From Maridesulfovibrio sp050916235 (GTDB lineage: Bacteria > Desulfobacterota > Desulfovibrionia > Desulfovibrionales > Desulfovibrionaceae): DNA of 64,000 bases. The translations under genes were made by a program, and so were the position numbers. Positions 44,387 to 53,005 of this stretch are shown one piece after another. The notes below the pieces were generated by a model. It saw nothing but the letters and a program-made list of their open reading frames with translations. It did not search any database and was not told where the DNA came from. Where the stretch lies: NCBI RefSeq assembly GCF_050916235.1, contig NZ_CP104854.1, forward strand, positions 3,100,001 to 3,164,000, given 5' to 3'. The stretch's first letter is position 1, and each line of letters starts with the position of its first letter.

Positions 44387-44510
44387 CAAGCTGTTGAAAA
44401 ACGGCGATCTGCGTCGTTGCTTCAAAAAGTTCAAATCCTCACGTACCGGAAGTACGCTTCGGCCTTGAACTTTTTTCGCGCCTAGCATCTCACCATTTTT
44501 GAACAGCCTG
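44387..44510. repeat. 124-bp imperfect palindromic repeat element
   Basis: It begins directly after the ferredoxin stop codon. The arms CAAGCTGTTGAAAAACGGCG and (complement of the right end) CAGGCTGTTCAAAAATGGTG match with few mismatches. Inner pairs AAAAAGTTCAA/TTGAACTTTTTT and CGTAC/GTACG complete a long hairpin. The pattern (CTGTTGAAAAA...TTTTTGAACAGCC around CGTCGTTGC) resembles intergenic repeats widely seen in deltaproteobacterial genomes. TGTTTTTTG follows, so it can also terminate transcription. Confidence 0.7.
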
Positions 44511-44588
44511 TGTTTTTTGATTATTTCAACGGGCTGCTAAGGTTTATTAAAGAAGGCTTCATCTACCTCCTTTTGACTATACAGGCCG

Positions 44589-44624
44589 AGCCGGGGCAAC
44601 ACTGCAAGCAGTGTTGCCCCGGCT
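44589..44624 (+). terminator. Long hairpin terminator of the hcp-ferredoxin locus
   Basis: A 17-bp perfect stem (AGCCGGGGCAACACTGC with its complement) and a two-base loop is followed by TACTTTGTTT. Confidence 0.75.
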
Positions 44625-44658
44625 TACTTTGTTTCTTGATGAGGATATTCAAGGTTAT

Positions 44659-44740
44659 GCCTCCGGCGGCCAAAGGGAAAACTTTTGCAAAAGTTTTCCC
44701 TTTGGAATCCCTTTCAAAACCTTTCAATAGAGCTTCGCCG
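44659..44740 (+). repeat. GCCTCCGGCGGC modular repeat, copy 7
   Basis: The head GCCTCCGGCGG is followed by the hairpin CCAAAGGGAAAACTTTTG/CAAAAGTTTTCCCTTTGG and a tail CCTTTCAATAGAGCTTCGCCG. Confidence 0.75.
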
Positions 44741-44839
44741 TGGTACACGAGAAATTGTCATTACTAGTGCCGGTAAGGCTCCAGTGGCATTCGTTGTCTT
44801 TTAACATTTGGTTTTTTTAGTGTTCAACTGGCAAACAAC

Positions 44840-44876
44840 AAAGCCCGCAATATCTTCAGAAGATATTGCGGGCTTT
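44840..44876. terminator. Hairpin terminator downstream of liv operon
   Basis: An 18-bp stem (AAAGCCCGCAATATCTTC with its complement), T-rich on both sides, is placed to stop livF transcripts on the minus strand. Confidence 0.75.
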
Positions 44877-44907
44877 AAATTTTCATAACGGGACAGCCTG
44901 ACGAAGA

Positions 44908-44981
44908 GGCGAAGCCCCGCTAAAAAAGTTTGGAAGAGTCCAGAGAAACCTTTTCAAAGGTTTCTCTGGCCGCCGGAGGCA
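44908..44981 (-). repeat. GCCTCCGGCGGC modular repeat, copy 8 (inverted)
   Basis: On the minus strand it has the head GCCTCCGGCGG, the hairpin CCAGAGAAACCTTTGAAAAGGTTTCTCTGG and a tail ACTTTTTTAGCGGGGCTTCGCC. It lies 11 bp after the livF stop codon. Confidence 0.75.
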
Positions 44982-44992
44982 TCCGGGTACAA

Positions 44993-45727
44993 TCAGCCTC
45001 CGAGGTACGCCTTCTTGACCTCGGGATCATCCATAAGTTGTGCGGACGAGCCTTTGGCGACGATTTCTCCGGTATCGAGCACGTATCCGCGATGTGCGAA
45101 TTTGAGTGCAAGGTTTGCGTTCTGTTCGATGAGCAGGATGGTGAGTCCCTGCTCGTTGAGCTGCTTGAGGGTGCGGAACATATCGTACATCAGGAGCGGG
45201 GCGAGACCCATGGAAGGCTCGTCGAGCATGATGAAATTGCACTTGGACATGAGCGCACGTCCTACGGCCAGCATCTGCTGTTCACCGCCGGAAAGGGATT
45301 CACTGCGCTGCTTGCGTCGTTCGGCAAGGCGCGGGAACAGGGCGAACACGCGGTCATAGTCTGCGTGAACCTCCTTGATGGAATCCTTGCGGGCGTAGGT
45401 TGCCAGCTTGAGGTTTTCCTCGACGGTGAGGTTGCCGAATATGTGGCGTCCCTCTGGTACGAGGGCAAGGTGCAGGTCGGAGATGACCTTGTGCGGCGGC
45501 ATGTCGAGGATGGACTCGCCTTTCCAGGTGATGTCGCCGGTGATTACCTTGGGTGCTTCCGGCGGGGGAAGGCGGCTGATTGAAAGCAGCGTGGTGGTTT
45601 TGCCTGCCCCGTTGGCGCCGATGAGGGTGACGATTTCACCTTCGTTGACATTGAACGATATGCCGTGCAGCGCCTCGATATTACCGTATTTGACGCGGAG
45701 ATCTTTAACTTCAAGTAATGTAGTCAT
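44993..45727 (-). CDS. livF: Branched-chain amino acid ABC transporter ATPase LivF
   Basis: The 244-residue ATPase has Walker A GANGAGKTTT (about 37-46), Q-loop LVPEGRHIF (the LivF hallmark), signature SLSGGEQQ and Walker B FIMLDEPSMGLAP, then H-loop LIEQN. Its ATG overlaps the livG stop by one base (TGATG), which indicates coupling. It powers uptake of Leu/Ile/Val-type amino acids together with LivG. Confidence 0.96.
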   Translation of the reverse strand: MTTLLEVKDLRVKYGNIEALHGISFNVNEGEIVTLIGANGAGKTTTLLSISRLPPPEAPKVITGDITWKGESILDMPPHKVISDLHLALVPEGRHIFGNLTVEENLKLATYARKDSIKEVHADYDRVFALFPRLAERRKQRSESLSGGEQQMLAVGRALMSKCNFIMLDEPSMGLAPLLMYDMFRTLKQLNEQGLTILLIEQNANLALKFAHRGYVLDTGEIVAKGSSAQLMDDPEVKKAYLGG

Positions 45728-46494
45728 CAGATTGAATCATCTCCCAGATAGGCTTTGATAACAGTCTCGCTGGACTGGATATCTTCGGGTGTTCCTTCGG
45801 CGATGGTTGCGCCGAAATCGATACATTTGATCCATTTGCAAAGGGTCATGACCACTTTCATCTGGTGCTCGATCATCAGGATGGTGATGTCGAATTCGTC
45901 GTGAATCCACTTGATGAGCTTGATGAGCCCTTCAACATCAGAGGAGTTGAGGCCCGCTGCGGGTTCGTCCAGCAGCAGGAGTTTGGGCTGGATGGACATG
46001 GCCCGGGCAATTTCAACCCTGCGCTGCAGACCGTAGGGCAGGTTGGTGGGCAGTTCCTCGGCGTACTGTTTCAGGTCCATGAATTCGAGCAGCTCGGTGG
46101 AGATGCGTTCGATTTCCTTTTCCCTGAGATAGTAGTTTTTGGTTCTGCAGATTGCGTCGAAGAATCCGTACCCCATGCGGTAATGCTGGGCGATGCGGAT
46201 GTTGTCCATCACGGTCATATCGTGCCAGAGTCGGATGTTCTGGAACGTGCGGGCAGCTCCCAGCGTGGTGACCTGATGCGGCTTGAGCCCTCGGGTCGGG
46301 GTTCCGTTGAAAGTAATGGTTCCTACGGTGGGCTGGTAGAATCCGGAAATGAGGTTGAAGATGGTGGTCTTCCCGGCCCCGTTCGGGCCGATGAGCCCGG
46401 TAAGGGACCGTTCCTCAAGCTCGATGTTGAAATCGGAAACAGCCTGCAGCCCCCCGAATCTCTGTGTAAGTCCGTCTATTTTCAAGAGTGACAT
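45727..46494 (-). CDS. livG: Branched-chain amino acid ABC transporter ATPase LivG
   Basis: The 255-residue ATPase has Walker A GPNGAGKTT (about 36-44), the LivG-type AARTFQNIRLW Q-loop, a weak signature LPYGLQRRVEIARAM, Walker B LLLLDEPAAGLN and H-loop MIEHQM. The signature LPYGLQ is normal for this subfamily. It partners LivF and lies 27 bp after livM. Confidence 0.96.
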   Translation of the reverse strand: MSLLKIDGLTQRFGGLQAVSDFNIELEERSLTGLIGPNGAGKTTIFNLISGFYQPTVGTITFNGTPTRGLKPHQVTTLGAARTFQNIRLWHDMTVMDNIRIAQHYRMGYGFFDAICRTKNYYLREKEIERISTELLEFMDLKQYAEELPTNLPYGLQRRVEIARAMSIQPKLLLLDEPAAGLNSSDVEGLIKLIKWIHDEFDITILMIEHQMKVVMTLCKWIKCIDFGATIAEGTPEDIQSSETVIKAYLGDDSI

Positions 46495-46521
46495 TTTATC
46501 TCCTTTTCTCGCGGGTTGTGG

Positions 46522-47598
46522 CTACTTGAATTTGTAGAATTTCTTAAGCCGCGGGAACAGGGCGGGCAGTTCCTTGTTGCCCATGATTCCTTCGGGCCTG
46601 AACTGCATGAGCAGAATCAGGGTCAGCGGGATGAGCACCCATTTCCAGACCTGGCTCAGGTGGTAGGTGTCCGGGAGCAGGTTCAGGAAATGCAGGCCGG
46701 TATCAATTGCCGGGATGATGAACCGCAGCAGTTCCAGCATGACGGTAAAGAATATTGCCGAGATTATGGAGCCGCCCAGCGAGCCCATGCCGCCGAGGTA
46801 GACCATGACCAGGCATTCGGTGGATTTCATGATGTTGAAGGACTGCGGGTTAACGTAACCAAGAACGTGGGCGAAGAGTGCCCCGGCCACACCGGCAAGA
46901 CCGGATGAGAGCATGAAGGCGGCCATCTTCATCTTGTTGGTGTTAACGCTCATGATTTCAGCGGCTACCTCATCCTGACAGATGGACATGATCCCCTTTC
47001 CGTAGGTGGAGGAAACAAAGCGGCGGATCATCCAGATGCTCATGAAGGTGCCGAGGATAACCCAGATCATCATCCAGGGGATGTCGGCCACGTCTTCCAT
47101 GGCGTTGACCACCCGTTTCATGCCCATGAATCCGCGCGGTCCGCCGATTATGTCCATGTTTTCGATTGCGGAGATAACCATGTAGTTGGCCGCAATGGTG
47201 ATGATGGCCAGATAGTCGCCCCTTGTCTTGAAGGAGGGGATGGCCACGATGAGTCCGGCCACGGCTGCAATCATTCCGGATACCATCACGATGATGGGGA
47301 ATCCGAGCGGGGCAAGTTCCGGCGGCAGGATTGGTGCTCCGAAGACCTTGTCGTGGGTGAAGAACATCACGCTCAGTACGGATGAAGCGTATGCGCCGAT
47401 GCACATGAACCCTGCGTGTCCGCAGGAGAATTCTCCCATGTAGCCGTTAACCACGTTAAGGCTGGCCGAAAGGATGATGTTGATGCCGATGAACATGATC
47501 ACCGACTGTACGTAGAGGTCCAGCGCATTTGTCTGCGCCAGCAGTACCACAATGGCGGCCATGGACCACAAACCGATATTGAAGCTGTATTTCTGCAT
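46522..47598 (-). CDS. livM: Branched-chain amino acid ABC transporter permease LivM
   Basis: The 358-residue permease has about nine hydrophobic segments and the BPD_transp_2 family signatures: LNVVNGYMGEFSCGHAGFMC near residues 45-65 and SGLAGVAGALFAHVLGYVNP near 230-250. It forms the inner membrane channel with LivH. A hydrophilic C-terminal tail follows the last helix. Confidence 0.95.
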   Translation of the reverse strand: MQKYSFNIGLWSMAAIVVLLAQTNALDLYVQSVIMFIGINIILSASLNVVNGYMGEFSCGHAGFMCIGAYASSVLSVMFFTHDKVFGAPILPPELAPLGFPIIVMVSGMIAAVAGLIVAIPSFKTRGDYLAIITIAANYMVISAIENMDIIGGPRGFMGMKRVVNAMEDVADIPWMMIWVILGTFMSIWMIRRFVSSTYGKGIMSICQDEVAAEIMSVNTNKMKMAAFMLSSGLAGVAGALFAHVLGYVNPQSFNIMKSTECLVMVYLGGMGSLGGSIISAIFFTVMLELLRFIIPAIDTGLHFLNLLPDTYHLSQVWKWVLIPLTLILLMQFRPEGIMGNKELPALFPRLKKFYKFK

Positions 47599-47613
47599 TG
47601 TGAATGTTCCGCC

Positions 47614-48522
47614 TTAGATCTTGGTGGTCTTGGCAACGCCGAATATTCCCGTCGGCTTCATCCACAGGATGACGAGCAGGATGGAAAAGGCGAACAGGTC
47701 CCTGAAGGTAGACGGGAACACGGCCACAACACCGACTTCGATGAATCCGAGCAGGAATCCGCCGATGAATGCGCCGCGAATGTCCCCGATACCGCCGACA
47801 ACGGCGGCAATAAAGGCTTTCCAGCCGATGAGTGCGCCCATGTACGGTTCAAGGATGGGGTAGGACATGGCGAAAAGCATCCCGGCGAGTCCGGCCATAC
47901 CGGAACCGAGTATGAAGGTGAACACAATCACGCTGTCGATGGGGATGCCCATGAGCGGAATGGCGAACTTATCGTATGATATTCCGCGCATGGCCATGCC
48001 GATCTTGGTCTTGGTGACAATAAACTGCAGAAGCAGGAAAACTGCGATGGCTGCGAAAATTACGATTACTTTCAGGTTGGTTACAGAGATATTGCCAAAA
48101 GTGTAAACAACCTTGTCGAGCAGTTCCGGAAACTTTTTGCGGCTGGCCCCAAGCAGGGCGAGGTTGCCGTTTTCAAGGATCAGGCCGCACATAAGGGCGG
48201 TGATTACCACGTAGAGGCGGTGAGCCCCTTTTCTACGTAAGGGACGGTAGGCGATCCTCTCGATTGTCACCCCCACCCCGGCGGTAAGCACCATGGTCAG
48301 CGGGACGGTAAGCGCAAGCACCATCCAGGGGGCAAGGTCCAGAAGTCCGAGAAAAAAGGTAGCAACAAAAAATGCGATGTAGGCGCCGACCATGAAGATG
48401 TCGCCGTGTGCGAAGTTGATCAGCAGCAGTACACCGTAAACAAGGGTGTAGCCCAAGGCAATGAGTGCGTAAAAACTGCCCCACTGCAGGGCGTTAAGCA
48501 GGTTCTGGATGAGGATATCCAC
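47614..48522 (-). CDS. livH: Branched-chain amino acid ABC transporter permease LivH
   Basis: The 302-residue permease has eight or nine membrane segments and typical features ALIALGYTLVYGVLLLINFAHGD (split over about 19-41) and VGGIGDIRGAFIGGFLLG near 235-255. It lies 15 bp upstream of livM. A hairpin separates it from the upstream binding-protein gene. Confidence 0.95.
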   Translation of the reverse strand: MDILIQNLLNALQWGSFYALIALGYTLVYGVLLLINFAHGDIFMVGAYIAFFVATFFLGLLDLAPWMVLALTVPLTMVLTAGVGVTIERIAYRPLRRKGAHRLYVVITALMCGLILENGNLALLGASRKKFPELLDKVVYTFGNISVTNLKVIVIFAAIAVFLLLQFIVTKTKIGMAMRGISYDKFAIPLMGIPIDSVIVFTFILGSGMAGLAGMLFAMSYPILEPYMGALIGWKAFIAAVVGGIGDIRGAFIGGFLLGFIEVGVVAVFPSTFRDLFAFSILLVILWMKPTGIFGVAKTTKI

Positions 48523-48621
48523 TGTCGGTCATCCCTTTGTTTTCGTAAAACCCGGCAGGGTTTCCATTTAAATCATGCCGTCGGGTAGCCTCTCCGGACG
48601 GAGTCATCAGTGAAAAGCAGA

Positions 48622-48651
48622 CAGACGGCGGAACTTAGGTTCCGCCGTCTG
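48622..48651 (-). terminator. Hairpin between livK and livH
   Basis: A 13-bp perfect stem (CAGACGGCGGAAC with GTTCCGCCGTCTG) and TTAG loop lies 16 bp after the livK stop, without a T-run. It probably acts as an attenuator or mRNA stabiliser, so the binding protein is made in excess over the membrane parts. Confidence 0.65.
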
Positions 48652-48667
48652 ATGTTGTTATGCTGGA

Positions 48668-49849
48668 TTAGGGGCAGACGGATTCAGCAAACACGAAGTT
48701 GCCGTTTTCGTCGATGCGTACGACTACAGCGCACTTGATGGGGTCGCCCTGTTCGTCGAATTTCATGGAACCGGTGATACCGGCGAATTCGGAGATGGAG
48801 CTCAAAGCATCACGGATGGCTTTACGCTCAGCCTTGACGTCGGAGTTGTATGCGCCTGCATCCTGAATGGCCTGCAGAACGAGACGGGTTGCGTCCCAGG
48901 TAAGGGCGGCAACGTCGTCAGGAGTTTCTTTGTACTTGGCTTCGTAACGGTCGATGAATTCCTTGGTTGCACCCTTGGCACCGGCAGCGGCGTAGTGGGT
49001 GGAGAAGAACTGGCCTTTGCAGTCGTCACCGCACAGTGTCATGAGTTCAGCGGAACCCCATGCATCGGAACCCATGAAGGGACCTTTCCAGCCGAGATCA
49101 CGAGCCTGTTTAACAATCAGGGCAACCTGGTTGTAGTTGTCGGGCACGAAGATGAAATCGGGCTTGGAGTTGATGATCTTGGTGAGCTGTGCAGAGAAAT
49201 CCTGGTCCTTTGTACCATGGGATTCGAAGGCTACAACAGCGCCGTCACCGAATTTTTTGTTGAAAACATCTTTGAAGATTTCAGCCAGACCCTTGGAGTA
49301 GTCGTTGGAAATGTCAAAGAGAACGGCAGCGGTCTTGGCCTGGAACTGCTTGGAGGCAAAGTTCACAGCAACAGGACCCTGGAAGGGATCGAGGAAGGCC
49401 GCACGGAAAACCCAGGGGCGGTTCTTGGTGGTATCGGGGTTGGTGGACCAGGGGGATACCATGGGGGTGCGGTTGTCGTTGCAGGTTCCGCCGGCGGGAA
49501 CAGCCTGCTTGGAGGAGTTGGGGCCGACAATGGCTACAACACCGTCCTGTTCAATGAGTTTGAGTGCTGCGTTTACAGCGGACTCAGCCTTGGATTCGTT
49601 GTCTTCGTAGAAAAATTCCAGAGGGAGCTTTTTGCCACCGACTTCAAGACCACCCTGGCCATTGATTTCCGCCAGCAGCATTTCAGCGGCGTTTTTGGAA
49701 GATTCACCAACTTTGGGGATATCACCGGTAAGGGGGATGTTAAAGCCGATTTTGATTTTTTCTTCCTTTTTAGAGCATCCAGCTATCATGACCACGGCAA
49801 GACCGAGGATCATGAGGGCCATTAATGACCTGAAAATCACTTTCTTCAT
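48668..49849 (-). CDS. livK: Branched-chain amino acid ABC transporter substrate-binding lipoprotein
   Basis: The 393-residue protein has a lipoprotein signal (lipobox IAGC, lipidated C25), then a type I periplasmic-binding fold of the LivJ/LivK family: KIGFNIPLTGDIPKVGESS and AIVGPNSSKQAVP at the ligand cleft. AGGAGG lies about 7 bases before the ATG. It delivers the amino acid to LivHM. It is the first gene of the livKHMGF unit; substrate preference is not certain. Confidence 0.95.
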   Translation of the reverse strand: MKKVIFRSLMALMILGLAVVMIAGCSKKEEKIKIGFNIPLTGDIPKVGESSKNAAEMLLAEINGQGGLEVGGKKLPLEFFYEDNESKAESAVNAALKLIEQDGVVAIVGPNSSKQAVPAGGTCNDNRTPMVSPWSTNPDTTKNRPWVFRAAFLDPFQGPVAVNFASKQFQAKTAAVLFDISNDYSKGLAEIFKDVFNKKFGDGAVVAFESHGTKDQDFSAQLTKIINSKPDFIFVPDNYNQVALIVKQARDLGWKGPFMGSDAWGSAELMTLCGDDCKGQFFSTHYAAAGAKGATKEFIDRYEAKYKETPDDVAALTWDATRLVLQAIQDAGAYNSDVKAERKAIRDALSSISEFAGITGSMKFDEQGDPIKCAVVVRIDENGNFVFAESVCP

Positions 49850-50406
49850 TCTGTACCTCCTGAGGTGTTCATTGAGAAGTTCCGATTTCGTTATTGGATG
49901 ATGGAAAATATCGCAAAACAGAGAATTTAAAAAGACATATTTGCAAATTTACAGAATTTATGAGGTTTATTCTTTAATATTGAACTGTTATGTTGGCGAA
50001 TAACTTTGAGTATACAGTGTATAATTATCTGTGGTATAATTAAAAATTTAACTGTTATCAGTATTTGTTGTTTTATTTTAGTGGTTTATTGTAAAGCTGC
50101 GAGGTGGTGTCTTTTGGATATGGTGGCGTGATACGGCTGGTAGTTCGATTGTTCAGTCTAAAATTGTAAAAAATGTAAATTTTAGCTATGTATTACGTAA
50201 TGCATAAAAACAGTATGTGTAAATTTTGCAAACTTACAAAATGAAGATTAAGTGATGCCTTTTGGGGAGGGTGTGATGCGCTGTTGTGATGTGTTCTCTG
50301 GCCGGACTTGAATTCTCTACTGTGATATCTATTTGAAATTAAAGGAATATTTGCTGGTCCAAATTGTAAAGATCCTGAACGACTATTCAGTCTCAAAGAT
50401 TCGGCA
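49850..50406. other. AT-rich 560-bp intergenic region with repeated TGTAAATTT motifs
   Basis: No coding sequence is supported; a 67-codon minus-strand frame at 50193-50396 lacks coding character. The liv promoter should lie here. TTTGCAAATTTACA (49940-49953) is nearly the complement of TGTAAATTTTGCAAA (50218-50232), and TGTAAATTTTAGC occurs at 50174. Confidence 0.5.
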
Positions 50407-50407
50407 A

Positions 50408-50447
50408 AACAAAGCCCCTGCCGAAATAATCCGGCAGGGGCTTTGTT
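50408..50447 (-). terminator. Intrinsic terminator after the chemoreceptor gene
   Basis: A 16-bp stem (AACAAAGCCCCTGCCG with its complement) with an 8-base loop is followed by TTGCCG on the minus strand. It lies 22 bp after the stop codon. Confidence 0.8.
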
Positions 50448-50468
50448 CTAGCGTATGTAGCTGAATTG

Positions 50469-52535
50469 TTATACTTTAAACCGTTCCATCATTACTCTCA
50501 GGGAGCGTGCCTGCTGGTCGAGATCCCTGACGGCTTCCTCCAACTGACGGGAACTTTCGAGGTTCTGTTCGCCTGCCTGCTTGATGGAAGAAAGGGCTAC
50601 GGCAACCTGATCCATTCCGGCCAGCTGTTCCTGACTGGATGCGGCTATCTGGGCCGAAGATTGTGCAGACTGGTTGATAACCGAACCGAGGTTGAGGATT
50701 GCCTCTCCGGTCTGGGCAGAAAGTTTTGCGCCGGATTCAACCGCCTTGCCGCCTTCCTCGGTGATCATTACCGCGGAGCTGGTGGCTTTCTGAATATCGG
50801 CCAGGATTGACTGGATCTGGGACACGGAGTGTTTGGACTGGTCCGAAAGGTTGCGGATTTCGCGGGCTACTACAGTGAACCCGCGGCCTTCCTCTCCGGC
50901 CTTTGAGGCCTCAATGGAGGCGTTAACGGCCAGAATGTTGGACTGGTCGGCAATATCGTTCACAACATATATAATGTCCCCGATGTGCTGGGACTGTTCG
51001 GACAGTTTCACAATGGACTGGGCAATGGTATCCATCTGGGTGCGTATGTTCTTCATTCCGGAAGCTGCATCTTCTGCGGACTTCTTGCCGTGCTGCGAGG
51101 TCGTGACGGCCTTGCGGGCCACCTCTGCCACCTGCCTTGATTTCTCATTGGAAAGGTGGGCGGTCTGCTTGACTTCCTCGACCGTGGCGTTGGTTTCAGC
51201 AACTGCGCTTGCTGTTTCAGCGGCACTGGCAGTAAGTTCTGCGGAGGCTGCTGAAATCTGGCTCAGGGAGGTGGAAAGGGTGCGCACGGCCTCGTGGATT
51301 TTGCGGTTGTCACTCTTGAGGTTCTCAACCATCAATGCGAGAGCCCTGCCTATGGTATCCTTGTCGGAACGCGGATTAACAGAAACCGTAAGGTCGGAAT
51401 CGGCAACCAGCTCCATGGCCCTGGCCATATCATTAAGCGACCCGGTCATCTGATTGAACGCCCTGGAGAGAGATCCCAGTTCGTCTGCGCGGTCTGTACT
51501 CTTGATGGTTGAGCTCATATCTCCTTCCGCAATGCGGTAGGCGGCGTCAACCACCTTCTGCAGGGGGATGGTGATGTCCCGGGCAATGAAGAAAACTGCG
51601 CAAAGTCCAAGGATGATGACTATGGTCCCGATTGCATATATATTATTGATTGCCCTGTCGTTGCGTGCCTGCAGGGTCGGGCCGAGTTTTTCCTGATCTG
51701 AAATGACCGACTGCTTTGCCTGTTCGATGAGTCCCGCCATTTTGGGGCCGAGAACATCCAGCTCGGAATTGATAAGGCGGTCACGCACTTCAGTGGTTAC
51801 GATCAGTTCGTGCATGTTTTTTACATATGTGTCACGAGACTGTTTTATGGATTCAAGCTGAGGGTAGTCCTTCTTATCCAGCAGTCTGGAGAGATTGTCC
51901 GTGGCGACTTTGAGTTCCTGCATTTCCGACATGGAGCGCTTGGAGTGCGATTCAAGGCTTATCTCAAGGTATTTGGCTGCGTAAAGTCGGCCCAGAATCA
52001 GGTTGCGCACCCCTTTGGCACACCAGTACAGCGCCTTAGAGTTGTTATCCCCTCTGGCGATGTTGTCTATGATCTGCTCAAAGGTCTGCTCCATAAGATC
52101 CCCGGCAGGGATCAGAATGTCGTTGGCAATGGAGTCCCTTTTGGTTTGGGCTTGAGCTACTTCTGCGAAGCTTGCGTCGTATTCCTTCAGCAGGCGTTTA
52201 ATATCAGCGAGCAAGGCTTTGCGTCCCTCTGATGTGATGGCTTCCTCTGCAGTTTTTAGGAGCGGCTGGATCTGGTCCTGGTTCTCGCCATATTTTTTCA
52301 GGTACTTGCTGTCGCCTGTGATGATGTAGTCTTTTACATCGTTTCTGCCTTCAAGCAGTTTCGCCTGGATTTTCCCAAGCATGTTCGAATCCTGTGCGTA
52401 TTCGCGGTAACCGGTGAATCCGGTGGATGATTCCTTCAGGGCAACCATGGATTCCATGCCTACGAATCCGAACAGGGTGAACACTACCAGAAAACTACAG
52501 AAAATTTTTTGTCCGACAGTCAGCCTCTTAAGCAT
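50469..52535 (-). CDS. Methyl-accepting chemotaxis protein
   Basis: The 688-residue receptor has TM1 (about 10-30), a large helical periplasmic domain (about 31-315) of the HBM-like kind (KLLEGRNDVKDYIITGD), TM2 (about 317-338), HAMP (338-392) and a long signalling coiled coil. The hairpin tip reads DQSNILAVNASIEASKAGEEGRGF, the CheA/CheW contact site. The terminator follows. HBM domains often sense organic acids, but the ligand here is unknown. Confidence 0.95.
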   Translation of the reverse strand: MLKRLTVGQKIFCSFLVVFTLFGFVGMESMVALKESSTGFTGYREYAQDSNMLGKIQAKLLEGRNDVKDYIITGDSKYLKKYGENQDQIQPLLKTAEEAITSEGRKALLADIKRLLKEYDASFAEVAQAQTKRDSIANDILIPAGDLMEQTFEQIIDNIARGDNNSKALYWCAKGVRNLILGRLYAAKYLEISLESHSKRSMSEMQELKVATDNLSRLLDKKDYPQLESIKQSRDTYVKNMHELIVTTEVRDRLINSELDVLGPKMAGLIEQAKQSVISDQEKLGPTLQARNDRAINNIYAIGTIVIILGLCAVFFIARDITIPLQKVVDAAYRIAEGDMSSTIKSTDRADELGSLSRAFNQMTGSLNDMARAMELVADSDLTVSVNPRSDKDTIGRALALMVENLKSDNRKIHEAVRTLSTSLSQISAASAELTASAAETASAVAETNATVEEVKQTAHLSNEKSRQVAEVARKAVTTSQHGKKSAEDAASGMKNIRTQMDTIAQSIVKLSEQSQHIGDIIYVVNDIADQSNILAVNASIEASKAGEEGRGFTVVAREIRNLSDQSKHSVSQIQSILADIQKATSSAVMITEEGGKAVESGAKLSAQTGEAILNLGSVINQSAQSSAQIAASSQEQLAGMDQVAVALSSIKQAGEQNLESSRQLEEAVRDLDQQARSLRVMMERFKV

Positions 52536-52680
52536 GTCCGCAAGTCCTTATGATTGTTTAGTTAAATTATATGGAAGAACGGCAGTGCCCGCTGTTTTGG
52601 CGAACACTGCCGGATGATTCAATCCGCTATTACGCCAGAGTTCAAGATCTGGCAAGACGGGTGGCTGTCGGGGGCGGATC

Positions 52681-52995
52681 TTATTTATAGTTGTCGTCGC
52701 AGAATTCGTTGCACTTTCCTTCAACTGCCTGATACAGGGCCTGGCAGGTCTGAAGGCTGAATTGCTTTGCAGAGTTCTGACGCACCTGTTCGCAGCTCTG
52801 CCTGCATTCCTTGACTGATGCGTAGCTGCGCAGGGTAACTTCGGAGTATTCCGCGCATATGCTGTCCTGTCCATCACACTCGACCTCGGTTGTTACCGAT
52901 CGGCAGTATGATCTCACATCCTGCATTGAGGTTGTGTGGCCGGAACAGCCTGCCAGCAGTGTCAGCACTGCGGGGATAATAAACATCTTTTTCAT
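52681..52995 (-). CDS. Small cysteine-rich lipoprotein of unknown function
   Basis: The 104-residue product has a lipoprotein signal with lipobox LLAGC. After the lipid cysteine the mature part holds eight more cysteines (SYC, VEC, SIC, KEC, QSC, QTC, GKC, EFC), enough for four disulfides. ATG 52995 was chosen because AGGAG lies 7 bases upstream. It starts 10 bp from the end of the HPt-aminotransferase fusion gene, so the two may be cotranscribed. I do not recognise the family. Confidence 0.8.
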   Translation of the reverse strand: MKKMFIIPAVLTLLAGCSGHTTSMQDVRSYCRSVTTEVECDGQDSICAEYSEVTLRSYASVKECRQSCEQVRQNSAKQFSLQTCQALYQAVEGKCNEFCDDNYK

Positions 52996-53005
52996 GCTGG
53001 TACTC

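Noticed and set aside
50193..50396. 67-codon minus-strand frame in the AT-rich liv upstream region
   Set aside because: Its composition is non-coding in character and there is no ribosome site.
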